Shown: piece after piece, positions 1-7,611 of the stretch
How positions within the stretch are numbered: the stretch's first letter is position 1
Layout: each line of letters starts with the position of its first letter
Assembly: GCA_030065975.1 (NCBI GenBank)
Contig: JASJCN010000036.1
Location: 1 to 34,178, forward strand
Length of the DNA stretch: 34,178 bases
Direction of reading: 5' to 3'
Source of the DNA: Myxococcota bacterium
GTDB lineage: Bacteria > Myxococcota_A > UBA9160 > UBA6930
Translations under genes and position numbers: made by a program
Notes under the pieces: model-generated
The model's input: only the letters and a program-made list of their open reading frames with translations
Told to the model about the DNA's origin: nothing
Databases searched by the model: none

Positions 1-1052
1 GCCACGACCGGCGTGCCGCAGGCCATCGCCTCGGCCGCCGGCAGGCCGAACCCCTCGTGGCGGGACGGCGAGATCAAGAGCGCGGCGCGGCGGTAGAGCG
101 CGACCAGCTCGTCGTTCTCGATCCGGCCCGTGACCGTGAGACGATCGCCACAGCCCCGGGCCTGGGCCCACTTGCGGGCCTCGCTCTGCTCGCGGTCCAC
201 CAGGGTGAGGTGGACGTCCGGCATGCGGGCGAGCGCGTCGATCAGGGTGCGGATCCCCTTGGTCGGGTCGGCGGCGCGACCCACGCAGACGACGAGGCGC
301 GGGTCCCGCGCGACGCTCTCGTCCGGTGAGAAGAGCTCGGTGTCGAGCCCGTTGCCGACGTTCGCGATGCGCGAACGGTCGACGCCGAAGTCGGCCTCGA
401 TCTGGTCGGCGCTGGTCTCGGAGGAGGTGAGCACGCGGTCGAGTCGCCGGGCCACGAACGCCTGCATGCCGATCGGGTAGAACTGTGCGGTCCCGATGCG
501 ATCGGTGAGGGTCTCGTCGCGCAGGAACGAGAGACGCCGGTCGACGGTGAGCGGATGGTGCACGGTCGTGACCACCGGCACGCCGAGTGCGCGGATCCCG
601 AGCAGGCCGTAGCCCAGGCACTGCACGTCGTGAACGACGTCGTAGGCTTGTCCCTCACGCACGCGCCCGGCGAGGGCGCGCAGGGCCCGGACGCTGAACG
701 CGAAGGGCTCGGGCAGGAAGCCCAGGCGGCTGGCCATCAGCTCGTAGGCGTTCAGCGGCTGGAAGATGCGCAGAGGGTCCGGCCGCAGCACGAACTGCGA
801 CTTGTCCTTCAGGAACCACTTCGCCCAGAACTGCTCGTTGGGCAGGCGGGAGACGCGGTGCGCGAAGGGCATCGGGTCGGGGTAGGGTGGCCCGACGAAG
901 ACGTCGACGTGATGGCCCAGGCGGGACAGCTCGCGCGCCAGGAACCACAGGTAGATGCCCTGGCCTCCGCACTGCATGTTGCCCCGGTAGGCCACGAAGG
1001 CGATGCGCAGAGGACGCTCGTCGCTCCCGGTGGTCCGAAGGCCGGCCGTCAT
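1..1052 (-). CDS. GT4-type glycosyltransferase, 3' end cut by window edge
   Basis: A retaining glycosyltransferase of the GT-B fold (GT4 family) that probably adds a sugar to a polysaccharide or glycolipid from a nucleotide-sugar donor; the substrate cannot be told. About 350 residues are visible and the C-terminus lies beyond the left edge. The N-terminus carries RIAFVAYRGNM followed by CGGQGIY, the acceptor-side Rossmann start. Near the visible end is HEGFGLPAAEAMACGTPVV, the E-x7-E donor-binding motif of GT4 enzymes. The ATG at 1050-1052 overlaps the stop of the upstream methyltransferase in an ATGA, so the two are translationally coupled. It gives about 15 residues before the conserved RIA, so a later start is possible. 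It is clearly a paralogue of the glycosyltransferase at 1722-2990: the same YRGNM.CGGQGIY start, HHPL segment and overall layout. Family assignment is firm, biochemical role unknown. Confidence 0.9.
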   Translation of the reverse strand, partial: MTAGLRTTGSDERPLRIAFVAYRGNMQCGGQGIYLWFLARELSRLGHHVDVFVGPPYPDPMPFAHRVSRLPNEQFWAKWFLKDKSQFVLRPDPLRIFQPLNAYELMASRLGFLPEPFAFSVRALRALAGRVREGQAYDVVHDVQCLGYGLLGIRALGVPVVTTVHHPLTVDRRLSFLRDETLTDRIGTAQFYPIGMQAFVARRLDRVLTSSETSADQIEADFGVDRSRIANVGNGLDTELFSPDESVARDPRLVVCVGRAADPTKGIRTLIDALARMPDVHLTLVDREQSEARKWAQARGCGDRLTVTGRIENDELVALYRRAALLISPSRHEGFGLPAAEAMACGTPVV

Positions 1053-1753
1053 ACCTGGCGCGTGCCGTAGAGCACGAGGCTCTTCGGGCAGACGAAGTTC
1101 AGCACGTGCTTCTCGAGCCAGTCCATCCAGCGGGAGGCCGTGGCCCGGATCAGCATGAAGCGATAGCCGCGCACCAGCCGGCTGCGATCGGCGTCGGGCA
1201 GCCCCGCGATCGAGCGCAGCACCCAGTAGGGCGTGTGCAGCCCGTGGGCGAAGCTCACGGCCTCCACCGAGAAGCCGGCTCGCGAAAGCCCGCGCGCGAG
1301 CTCGCGGGGCCGGAAGATGCGGATGTGTCCGCCCGGGCTCTCGAAGTAGTCGTCGCCCAGCCGCAGGTAGAGGTGCTCGCTGGTCGCGGTGGGAATCGTG
1401 ATCGCGACGCGCCCGCCCGGGCGGGTCACCCGCGCGAGCTCCCGCGCGGCGCCCACGTAGTCGTGGACGTGCTCCATCACCTCCGAGCAGATCACCTTGT
1501 CGAAGCAGCCGTCGTCGAAGGGGAGCTGGAACACGTTGCCCTGGAGCACGGCCCCGAGCGCGCCCTTCTCCTCGGCCCGATCCCGCAGGGCCCCGCGCGC
1601 CATGCGCAGCGACGGAAGGTCGAGGTCGAGGCCCACGACCGAGGCGCCGCGCTCGAGGGCGCCGAAGCAGTGGCGGCCCTCGCCGCATCCGGCATCCAGC
1701 AGCCGGTCTCCCGGCCGGATGTCAAGCCGCTCGAGATCGACCGTGAGCAGCAC
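1049..1753 (-). CDS. class I SAM-dependent methyltransferase
   Basis: A 234-residue methyltransferase that would transfer a methyl group from S-adenosylmethionine, probably to a sugar or lipid intermediate made by the flanking glycosyltransferases. The SAM-binding glycine motif LLDAGCGEG is at residues 18-26, followed by the acidic end of beta-2 (VVGLDLD) and a motif-II-like stretch with ICSEVMEHV before RVTRPGGR. These mark the Methyltransf_11 type. I chose the GTG at 1751-1753, just before the Rossmann fold. Longer readings would extend the N-terminus with arginine- and serine-rich sequence that is only a shadow of the upstream glycosyltransferase. The chosen start overlaps the upstream gene by 32 bases, and the stop overlaps the downstream start in an ATGA. 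Sandwiched between two paralogous glycosyltransferases, it most likely methylates a glycan, but the substrate is inference. Confidence 0.85.
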   Translation of the reverse strand: MLLTVDLERLDIRPGDRLLDAGCGEGRHCFGALERGASVVGLDLDLPSLRMARGALRDRAEEKGALGAVLQGNVFQLPFDDGCFDKVICSEVMEHVHDYVGAARELARVTRPGGRVAITIPTATSEHLYLRLGDDYFESPGGHIRIFRPRELARGLSRAGFSVEAVSFAHGLHTPYWVLRSIAGLPDADRSRLVRGYRFMLIRATASRWMDWLEKHVLNFVCPKSLVLYGTRQV

Positions 1754-2990
1754 GTCGCGTCTCCTCGAACACGTCCACCAGCTTGCGGGCCGCGTCGCTC
1801 CAGCGGAAGGTCTCGAGGACGCGCGCGCGGGCGGCGCGGCCGAGGCGCACAGCCCCGTCCGGCTCGGCGAGGATGTCCGAGATGGCCGCGGCCAGGGCCT
1901 TGGCATCGCGGGGCGGAACGAGCCGGCCAGCCTCGCCGTCGGGGCCCACCACCTCGGGGAGGGCGCCCGCCGCGTTGGCGACCACGGGAAGACCGCAGGC
2001 CATGGCCTCGCTGGCGGGGAAGCCGAAGCCCTCGAAGAACGAGGGTACGACGGCGATCCGGCCGGTCGAATACTCGCGCACCAGCTCGTCGATCTCGAGG
2101 AAGCGGTTCTGGATCACGACGCGGCCCTCGAGGCGGTGCTTGCGGATCAGCCGGGGAACGAGCCCGTTCTCGGGGATGCGGCCGTCCACGATCTTCAGCC
2201 GCACGCTCGGCGGGAGATGGGAGAGCGCCTCGAGCAGGGTGCCGATGCCCTTCTTACGATCCTCGGTGCGGCCGACGAAGATGAGATCGGTCTCCTTCTC
2301 GACGCCGGGCACGGGGCGGAAGAGCTCGGCATCGGTGCCGTTGTGGACGACGTCGACGTCGCGCTCGGGGATCCCGAAGTAGCGCTCGATCTCGATGCGC
2401 GAGGCGTCGCTCACCGTCACGATGCGGGACAGGCGCGGGGCCACGATCTGCTGCATCAGGAGCGGGAAGTAGAGCGTCCGCTTGACCTTCTTGACCAAAC
2501 GCGGGTCGATGGCGAAGTCGGCCTCGCGATCGATGTGCAGCGGGTGATGGATCACCGACACCACGGGCACGCCGGTGGCCTGGATCCCGAGCAGCCCCCA
2601 GCTCAGGCACTGGTTGTCGAACACCACGTCGAACCGGTGCCGCGCCATCAGCTCGCGCCAGCGCATCAAGAGGCGGACGCCGAAGGTCTGCATCTCCGGG
2701 AACACGCCGAAGCGCGAGACGCCGAGCTCCCACAGGTCGAGCGGGCTCTGGAGCAGGCTCAGCGGGTCCGTGCCGGGCTGGCGGGCCCAGTCGCGCAGCG
2801 GCTGACCGAACACGTTCTGGTTCGGGATCACGTGGAGCGGGATGTCGTCCTCGAGGGACGGCAGCGGTGGACCCGCGATCACGTGGACGTCGTGGCCGGC
2901 GGCCTTCCACTCCCGGGCCAGGTAGGCGGCGTAGATCCCCTGACCGCCGCAATACATGTTGCCCCGGTAGGTCAGCAGCGCGATGCGCAT
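1722..2990 (-). CDS. GT4-type glycosyltransferase
   Basis: A complete 422-residue GT-B glycosyltransferase. It begins MRIALLTYRGNM with CGGQGIY at residues 14-20, has a GxxHNG-like donor-domain start (VVHNGTD, 215-221), FVGRTEDRKKG at 238-248, and the GT4 E-x7-E motif with glutamates 320 and 328 in FEGFGFPASEAMACG. Length and motif order are normal for the family. The ATG at 2988-2990 is preferred because it abuts the conserved MRIA start; longer forms add a low-complexity arginine/proline leader overlapping the upstream gene. It starts 4 bases after the stop of the small membrane protein upstream and its end overlaps the methyltransferase, so it sits in one operon with both. The sequence probably arose by duplication with the gene at 1-1052. 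Expected to act at the cytoplasmic face of the inner membrane on a lipid-linked or surface glycan. Confidence 0.92.
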   Translation of the reverse strand: MRIALLTYRGNMYCGGQGIYAAYLAREWKAAGHDVHVIAGPPLPSLEDDIPLHVIPNQNVFGQPLRDWARQPGTDPLSLLQSPLDLWELGVSRFGVFPEMQTFGVRLLMRWRELMARHRFDVVFDNQCLSWGLLGIQATGVPVVSVIHHPLHIDREADFAIDPRLVKKVKRTLYFPLLMQQIVAPRLSRIVTVSDASRIEIERYFGIPERDVDVVHNGTDAELFRPVPGVEKETDLIFVGRTEDRKKGIGTLLEALSHLPPSVRLKIVDGRIPENGLVPRLIRKHRLEGRVVIQNRFLEIDELVREYSTGRIAVVPSFFEGFGFPASEAMACGLPVVANAAGALPEVVGPDGEAGRLVPPRDAKALAAAISDILAEPDGAVRLGRAARARVLETFRWSDAARKLVDVFEETRRAAHGRSRAA

Positions 2991-2994
2991 GGGC

Positions 2995-3255
2995 TCAGCT
3001 CTGCTCCGGACTCTCGGAGGCGGCGCCGCTCTCGGGCGGCGCCGGCGCATCGGGGCTCGGCTCGGGCTCGATCTGGACGGTCGCGATGGTCCAGCCCACC
3101 CAGAAGGTGAGGCCCAGCACGAAGGCGAGCAGGATCCCGACCGGGATCGCCACGGCCCACCAGGCGCCGTTCAGGAGTCCGGACAGGAAGACGAGGCCGA
3201 GGAGCACCGCGGCGCCACAGATCAGCAGGCCCTGGGTGCGAGAGGAATCGTTCAT
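2995..3255 (-). CDS. small two-helix membrane protein, unknown function
   Basis: An 86-residue protein of no family I recognise. It starts MNDSSRTQG and has two hydrophobic stretches: about residues 8-30 (LLICGAAVLLGLVFL region) and about 32-56 (WWAVAIPVGILLAFVLGLTFW region). A charged, proline- and glutamate-rich tail ends in ESPEQS. The ATG at 3253-3255 has a good GGAG ribosome-binding site 5 bases upstream. An in-frame extension further upstream would read through the 27-base repeats and is rejected. It is the first gene of the minus-strand glycosyltransferase operon and stops 4 bases before the next start, so it is probably co-expressed and may be a small membrane partner of the glycan machinery. 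That role is inferred from position only. Confidence 0.7.
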   Translation of the reverse strand: MNDSSRTQGLLICGAAVLLGLVFLSGLLNGAWWAVAIPVGILLAFVLGLTFWVGWTIATVQIEPEPSPDAPAPPESGAASESPEQS

Positions 3256-3695
3256 GGCATCTCCGTGGGTGCAGCCTGGCAAACGCGGTGGTGCGTCCCC
3301 TTGTCGGGCGCGGCCCTTCGGTTTTGTCGGGCCTTCGCGGCCCTTCGGTCTTGTCGGGCCTTCGCGGCCCTCCCGGTCGGTCTGCAGGGGTGGCTCGATC
3401 CCTGGTGGCTTGCACCAGGTGGGCTCCATGTCTTGGCGGCCTTCCCGTTCGGGTCGGCGGGCTCTCGCCTGCCGCACCGCGCGACGGACTCCTCGAAGGA
3501 GTCAGCGTCTCAGGGTCGCGTCTCGCCACGAGTGACGGATCCCTCGATTGAGATCCAACAGGAAGCGATGCGTATGCCCCCGCGGGACCGACCGGGTGGA
3601 CCGCGCGGATGATCGGTGCCGGGCCCCCTGCTGTCAATCGGCGCAGCCTCCGAGTCAGGTGCGGCGGGGCCCGAATCAGCGCCTACCCTGCCGGG
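3256..3695. other. divergent intergenic region, 440 bp, no gene seen
   Basis: The region separates the minus-strand glycosyltransferase operon from anmK on the plus strand, so it should hold both promoters. The left third contains the 27-base tandem repeat. The right half is ordinary GC-rich sequence with no open frame resembling a protein. I could not find a convincing -35/-10 pair for either gene. Confidence 0.6.
3300..3377. repeat. 27-bp imperfect tandem repeat, three units
   Basis: Three successive units share TTGTCGGGC...GCGGCCCTTCGGT: 3300-3322 (23 bases, lacking an internal CTTC), 3323-3349 (27 bases) and 3350-3377 (28 bases). Each unit contains GGGCCTTCGCGGCCC, which can fold on itself (GGGCC...GGCCC). 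The array lies in the 5' region of the minus-strand operon, about 45 bases upstream of its first start codon, so it would be transcribed into that leader if the promoter lies further out. Confidence 0.8.
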
Positions 3696-4862
3696 ATGCG
3701 CGTGCTGGGTCTGATGTCGGGGACCTCCGCCGATGGAATCGATGCGGCCCTGGTCGACTGGCCGGACGCACCCGGAGCCCGGCCCTTCGAGCTGGTGGCC
3801 TTCCGGGAGTCCGGCCTCGAGCCGGCGCTCCAGGAGCGCATCCATCGCCTCGCGGCTGGCGAGCTTCCCGGCGTCTCGGTGCTGCGCGAGCTCTCGGCGC
3901 TCGACGTCGAGATCGGCGAGCAGTTCGCCGCAGCCGCGCTGTCGCTCCTGGAAGCGGCGGGGGTCGACGCCTCGAGCGTCGACGCGATCGCGTCCCACGG
4001 CCAGACGGTGGCCCACCATCCCGAGCATCGCGCGAGCCTCCAGATCGGGGACCCCTCGGTGATCGCCGAGCGCACCGGGATTGCGACGCTCGCCGACTTT
4101 CGCGCGCGCGATCTCGCGGCCGGTGGCGAAGGCGCTCCACTCGCGCCGCTGTTCCACCACGAGGCGATGGGCGACCCCGACGAGTCGCGGCTGGTGCTGA
4201 ATCTCGGGGGCATGGCCAACGTGACGTGGCTTCCCCGCGGCGGCGATCCCGACGCCGTCGTGGCCTTCGACGTCGGGCCAGCGAACGCACTGCTCGACGG
4301 CGTGATGGTCGAGATCTCGCGGGGAGACGAACGACTCGATCGGGACGGGGCCCGCGCTGCCGCGGGCAGCGTCGACGAGGCGCTGCTCGCCGAGCTCCTG
4401 GACGACGAGTTCCTGCGGCGCGCGCCGCCCAAATCGACGGGCCGCGAGCGCTACGGGAGCGCCGAGGCCGCGGCACTCGCCAAGCGCTTCCTGGCGGCGG
4501 ATCGCGCGCCCGACGACCTGCTCGCCACGCTCGTCGCGTTCACGGCCGAGAGCGTCGCCGAGGCGGTGCGGCGCTTCCTCGCGGCGCCCGATCGGGTCCT
4601 GGTCGGCGGCGGCGGCGTGAAGAACCCCACCTTGATGGCGGCACTCCGCGAGCGCCTGGGCGGCGTTCCGGTCTTGCCCTTCGATGCGGTGGGCGTGCCC
4701 GCCGACGCGGCGGAGGCGATGGCCTTCTCGTTGATGGGGCGGAACGCCATGCTCGGGATCCCGAACCACCTGCCGCGCTGCACCGGCGCGCGCCGCGCGA
4801 CCGTGCTCGGCGAGTGGGCCGCACCGGGGACCGGCCGCCCGCTTCCGCGTCAGAGCTCGTAG
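3696..4862 (+). CDS. anmK: anhydro-N-acetylmuramic acid kinase
   Basis: AnmK cleaves the 1,6-anhydro ring of anhydroMurNAc with water and phosphorylates it with ATP, giving MurNAc-6-phosphate in cytoplasmic peptidoglycan recycling. The 388-residue product has the family hallmarks in order: GLMSGTSADGID at 5-16, ASHGQTVAHHP at 99-109, DFRARD plus AAGGEGAPLAP at 134-151 (carrying the probable catalytic Asp134), NLGGMANVT at 169-177, FDVGPANALLD at 191-201, and GGGGVKNP near the C-terminus. Length is normal. The ATG at 3696 places the conserved phosphate loop at the N-terminus as in other AnmK proteins; an earlier in-frame start would add 29 non-conserved residues. The gene converges on the metallo-hydrolase gene and their 3' ends overlap by 13 bases. 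The neighbouring minus-strand operon encodes AmgK and MurU homologues, so the locus covers most of one recycling route. Confidence 0.96.
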   Translation: MRVLGLMSGTSADGIDAALVDWPDAPGARPFELVAFRESGLEPALQERIHRLAAGELPGVSVLRELSALDVEIGEQFAAAALSLLEAAGVDASSVDAIASHGQTVAHHPEHRASLQIGDPSVIAERTGIATLADFRARDLAAGGEGAPLAPLFHHEAMGDPDESRLVLNLGGMANVTWLPRGGDPDAVVAFDVGPANALLDGVMVEISRGDERLDRDGARAAAGSVDEALLAELLDDEFLRRAPPKSTGRERYGSAEAAALAKRFLAADRAPDDLLATLVAFTAESVAEAVRRFLAAPDRVLVGGGGVKNPTLMAALRERLGGVPVLPFDAVGVPADAAEAMAFSLMGRNAMLGIPNHLPRCTGARRATVLGEWAAPGTGRPLPRQSS

Positions 4863-5587
4863 CGCGCCCCGTCGTCGGCGCGCTCGAAGCCCGCCGGATC
4901 GGCCAGTTCGCGCATCTCCTGGCCGAGATGGGTCAAGAGCATGCGCCCCGCCCGGAACTCGTGGCGACGCCGGTCGAGCTCCTCGAGGCTCATATGAAAG
5001 GGCGTCCTGGGGTCCGGGAAGGTGCACTCGCACAGGAAGAGATCCGCGTCGCCGGCGTGGCCGGGGAGGGCGTCGAACCAGCCGGTGTCGCCGGAGTAGA
5101 CCACCCGCCGGCCCTCGGCCTCGACGACGAGCCCGTGGGGATGGCTGGCGGGCGAGTGGTGGGTCTCGAACGCCGTCACCGCGAAGGGGCCGGCCGGCCG
5201 CGAAGCATCCAGGGCCAGCTCCCGGAAGTGCAGCGGGTAGCCGAGCTCCGAGTCCTCGATGGGATGCCCCATGGCGTCGGCCAGCCGCCGAACCCGGGCC
5301 TCGACGTCGGGCGGGCCGAGGATCGTGAGCGGCTCGGTGCGGCGCTCCTGGTAGTGGGTGGCGAGGAGCAGCAGCGGCAGGCCGGCGAAGTGGTCGGCGT
5401 GGAAGTGCGAGATGGCGATGGCGGCGATCTCGTCGCGATCGATGCCGAGACTCGCGAGGCCGCCCCCGGTGGTGGGGCCGCAGTCGAGGAGCACGCTCCC
5501 GCCGCGTCCTCGGACCAGGTAGGCCGACTGGCGACGCCCCGCCGACGCGAACGCGTCGCTGGTTCCGACGCAGAGGAGCTCGGTCAT
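4850..5587 (-). CDS. metallo-beta-lactamase-fold hydrolase, RNase Z-like
   Basis: A 245-residue metallo-hydrolase with a full two-metal site: HFHADH at 61-66, a histidine in ETHHS (143-144), Asp167 in SGDTGW and His220 in LTHLGQ. The opening VGTSDAF and LLDCGP resemble the RNase Z / phosphodiesterase branch. It is about 60 residues shorter than bacterial RNase Z and lacks an obvious tRNA-binding exosite insertion, so tRNA processing is doubtful. The ATG at 5585-5587 overlaps the stop of the MurU-like gene in an ATGA. It is the last gene of the spmAB-amgK-murU operon, and its 3' end overlaps that of anmK. Translational coupling to peptidoglycan recycling enzymes suggests a phosphate-ester or sugar-phosphate substrate in that pathway. 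That is inference; a general phosphodiesterase remains possible. Confidence 0.85.
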   Translation of the reverse strand: MTELLCVGTSDAFASAGRRQSAYLVRGRGGSVLLDCGPTTGGGLASLGIDRDEIAAIAISHFHADHFAGLPLLLLATHYQERRTEPLTILGPPDVEARVRRLADAMGHPIEDSELGYPLHFRELALDASRPAGPFAVTAFETHHSPASHPHGLVVEAEGRRVVYSGDTGWFDALPGHAGDADLFLCECTFPDPRTPFHMSLEELDRRRHEFRAGRMLLTHLGQEMRELADPAGFERADDGARYEL

Positions 5588-6522
5588 TCCGCCTCGCGAT
5601 CGTTCTTCGGAACCGGGTGGAAGCGGCCTTCGGCGAAGACGCCGCGAGACAGTCGCGCGCCGGCCGGGACCGTCTCCCCGTCCCAGACGACGGCGTCCTC
5701 GAGGGTGCAGCCCTCGCCGAGGCGTGCCCCCGCACCCACCACCGAGCCCGCCTCGAGTCGGACGCCGAGCGCTTCCGCCCGGCGATCGGCGTCGAGGTAG
5801 CGCAGGGGGAGCGGGTGCAGGTTGGCCTCGAGGTACTCCTCGGGCGTGCCCACCGGCTGCCACGCGCACTCGGAGGGCCCGAGCACGGCGCCGCCCACGT
5901 CGAGCCGGCGCTCGGCGTGGGCCGGCGCCCACCAGTCGTCGAGGTGGTTGAAGCGCGACTCGCTCGGGAGCGTCTCGAAGGCGCGGGGGGAGATCACGTT
6001 GAGCCAGGTATACACGCCCGCCTGGCTCTCGCCCCCCAGGTCGAAGCGGCTGGCGACGCGCGCGAGGCGTCCCTCGGCATCGAGACCGATGCTGCCGAAG
6101 TCCGCCATGCGCGGATGCTCGGCGAGCACCATCGACACCTCGCGGCCGGAGGCGCGGTGGCCGGCCACGAACGCCGGCAGGTCGACGTCCAGGATCATGT
6201 CTCCCCCGACCACCACGCAGGGGTCGCTCTCGCGCAGGAAGTCCGCGACCCGGGCGATCGCGCCCCCGGTGTGCAGGAGCTCCGGCTCGTGGGAGAAGTG
6301 GATGCGCAGGCCTTCGGGCCGGCTCCGTTCGGCCGCTTCGCGCAGCGTCTCCGGCAGGTGGTGGAGGTTGATCACCACCTCCTCGGCGCCGGCCGCGTAC
6401 AGCAGCTCGAGGTTGTAGGCGATCAGCGGGAGCCCGCGCACGGGCACGGCGGGCTTGGCGCGGTGGTTCGTGAGGGGCTGCAGGCGGGAGCCGAGCCCCG
6501 CCGCCACGATCATCGCCCGCAC
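5584..6522 (-). CDS. murU: sugar-1-phosphate nucleotidyltransferase, probable N-acetylmuramate-1-phosphate uridylyltransferase
   Basis: A 312-residue nucleotidyltransferase that would convert MurNAc-1-phosphate and UTP to UDP-MurNAc. It opens with AMIVAAGLGSRLQPLT (residues 3-18), the nucleotide-binding signature, with Lys23 in RAKPAVPV and the metal-binding Asp108 in GGDM. The C-terminal part, from about residue 260, has short left-handed-helix-like repeats (SVVGAGARLGEGCTLEDAVV). Sequence alone cannot separate MurU from mannose-1-phosphate guanylyltransferase. The MurU call rests on the adjacent AmgK-type kinase and nearby AnmK, the arrangement known from Pseudomonas. The C-terminal hexapeptide extension makes it longer than Pseudomonas MurU. 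I chose the GTG at 6520-6522, which gives the usual [M]-R-A-M-I start and lies 5 bases after a GGAGG, over the ATG three codons later. It overlaps the kinase stop by 13 bases. Confidence 0.8.
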   Translation of the reverse strand: MRAMIVAAGLGSRLQPLTNHRAKPAVPVRGLPLIAYNLELLYAAGAEEVVINLHHLPETLREAAERSRPEGLRIHFSHEPELLHTGGAIARVADFLRESDPCVVVGGDMILDVDLPAFVAGHRASGREVSMVLAEHPRMADFGSIGLDAEGRLARVASRFDLGGESQAGVYTWLNVISPRAFETLPSESRFNHLDDWWAPAHAERRLDVGGAVLGPSECAWQPVGTPEEYLEANLHPLPLRYLDADRRAEALGVRLEAGSVVGAGARLGEGCTLEDAVVWDGETVPAGARLSRGVFAEGRFHPVPKNDREAE

Positions 6523-7589
6523 GGGGCCTCCGTGTCCGATCCGGCGAGGCCCTCCAGGCGGCGGCGGACCTCCGCGTCGTCGGTGGGGAGTGCGGCCAGG
6601 AGCTCGGCCAGGTCGGCGAAGGCGGCGTCGCGTTCGGCGGCGCGGGCCGCCGCGGCCGCGAGCACCCGCCCGGTGATCGGAAGGTGGGCGAGCCAGCGCG
6701 GGTCGTCGCGCCGCAGGCCGACGTCGAGGAAGCGGGCGTGGTCCTTGCCCTTGCGCGTCAGCGTGAGGAGATCGAAGCGCCAGTCGAACTCGTCGGGGGA
6801 GGGCGGGTCGGGCAGTGCGGCGCGCGTCTCGGCGACGAGGGCCGAGACGCTCGACTCGCCCACGTCCAGATAGGAGTCGCGCAGCAGGCACACGAGGTCG
6901 TACTCCGGCGGAGCCAGGAAGGCGCCCTGGAGATCGATCATCACGAGCGAGCCGTCCTCGCGCAGCAACAGGTTCTGGCTCTGGAAGTCGCGGTGGGAGA
7001 GCCGCAGCGGCGCGGGCTCGACGAGGCCGGCGATGCGTTCGAAGGCCGCCTCGACGACACGCCGCTCCGTGGCTCGCGCCGGGCGCGCGAGAGCGAGGGG
7101 CAGGCTGTGGCGAGCGAAGAGTGCGCCCTTGTACGTGAAGAGCGCCGCGTCGAGCCGGCGCGAGAAGGCGGGGACGCCCCCCGGGTCGCCCACGGACTGG
7201 AGCCGAGGGAGCAGGGCGCAGGCCTCTCGCAGCCACTCCGTCGTGCGCGTGGGCTCGCGCGAGGCGGCGACGAAGAGGCTCTCGTCGCCGAGATCTTCGA
7301 GCAGGTCGAGGCCCAGGTCCGGCAGGTGGGCGTGGCTGCGCGGCACCGGGAGCCCCGCCGCCTCGAGCACGCTGCGGATCGGCTCGAGGGCCGGCTCGGG
7401 TGCGACGTCCGCCGGCCGTCCCGCCGGATCCTCGTCGGCTTCGATGCGAGCGATCACGCGGCCCGGCGGTCCGTCGAGGTGGAGCCGCACGAAGCGCCGC
7501 AGTCCGAGCCCCGCCGCCAGGTCTTCGTGCGCCTCGATCTCGCGCCCCAGCCGCTCGCGGACGACACGGGCGAGCTCGGGTCGGTCCAT
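6510..7589 (-). CDS. amgK: phosphotransferase-fold sugar kinase, probable MurNAc/GlcNAc anomeric kinase
   Basis: A 359-residue kinase of the aminoglycoside-phosphotransferase/choline-kinase fold. The catalytic loop HRDFQSQN is at 199-206 (Asp201 base, Asn206), followed by the metal-binding MIDLQGA at 218-223 in place of DFG. These are the features of COG3178, which includes AmgK, the enzyme that phosphorylates free MurNAc (and GlcNAc) at C1. The downstream gene is a matching nucleotidyltransferase whose start lies inside this gene's 3' end, which strongly supports the AmgK-MurU pairing. The ATG at 7587-7589 lies 22 bases after the spmAB stop; an upstream in-frame ATG would overlap spmAB and adds unconserved residues. 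Acts in the cytoplasm. In Pseudomonas this bypass of MurA-MurB gives intrinsic fosfomycin tolerance. Whether it does so here is inference. Confidence 0.85.
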   Translation of the reverse strand: MDRPELARVVRERLGREIEAHEDLAAGLGLRRFVRLHLDGPPGRVIARIEADEDPAGRPADVAPEPALEPIRSVLEAAGLPVPRSHAHLPDLGLDLLEDLGDESLFVAASREPTRTTEWLREACALLPRLQSVGDPGGVPAFSRRLDAALFTYKGALFARHSLPLALARPARATERRVVEAAFERIAGLVEPAPLRLSHRDFQSQNLLLREDGSLVMIDLQGAFLAPPEYDLVCLLRDSYLDVGESSVSALVAETRAALPDPPSPDEFDWRFDLLTLTRKGKDHARFLDVGLRRDDPRWLAHLPITGRVLAAAAARAAERDAAFADLAELLAALPTDDAEVRRRLEGLAGSDTEAPCGR

Positions 7590-7611
7590 CAGTGCGCTGG
7601 CTCCGGGGCGA

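Noticed and set aside
887-3110. Long plus-strand open frames across the glycosyltransferase operon
   Set aside because: They are antisense to well-supported genes, rich in Arg, His, Gly and Ala without family motifs, and arise from the high GC content.
4850-5587. Naming the metallo-hydrolase RNase Z (rnz)
   Set aside because: It is too short, lacks a visible exosite arm, and its operon context is cell-wall recycling.
3510-5735. A 741-codon minus-strand frame across anmK
   Set aside because: It mirrors anmK in a non-coding frame and has no recognisable domain; anmK has all its catalytic motifs.
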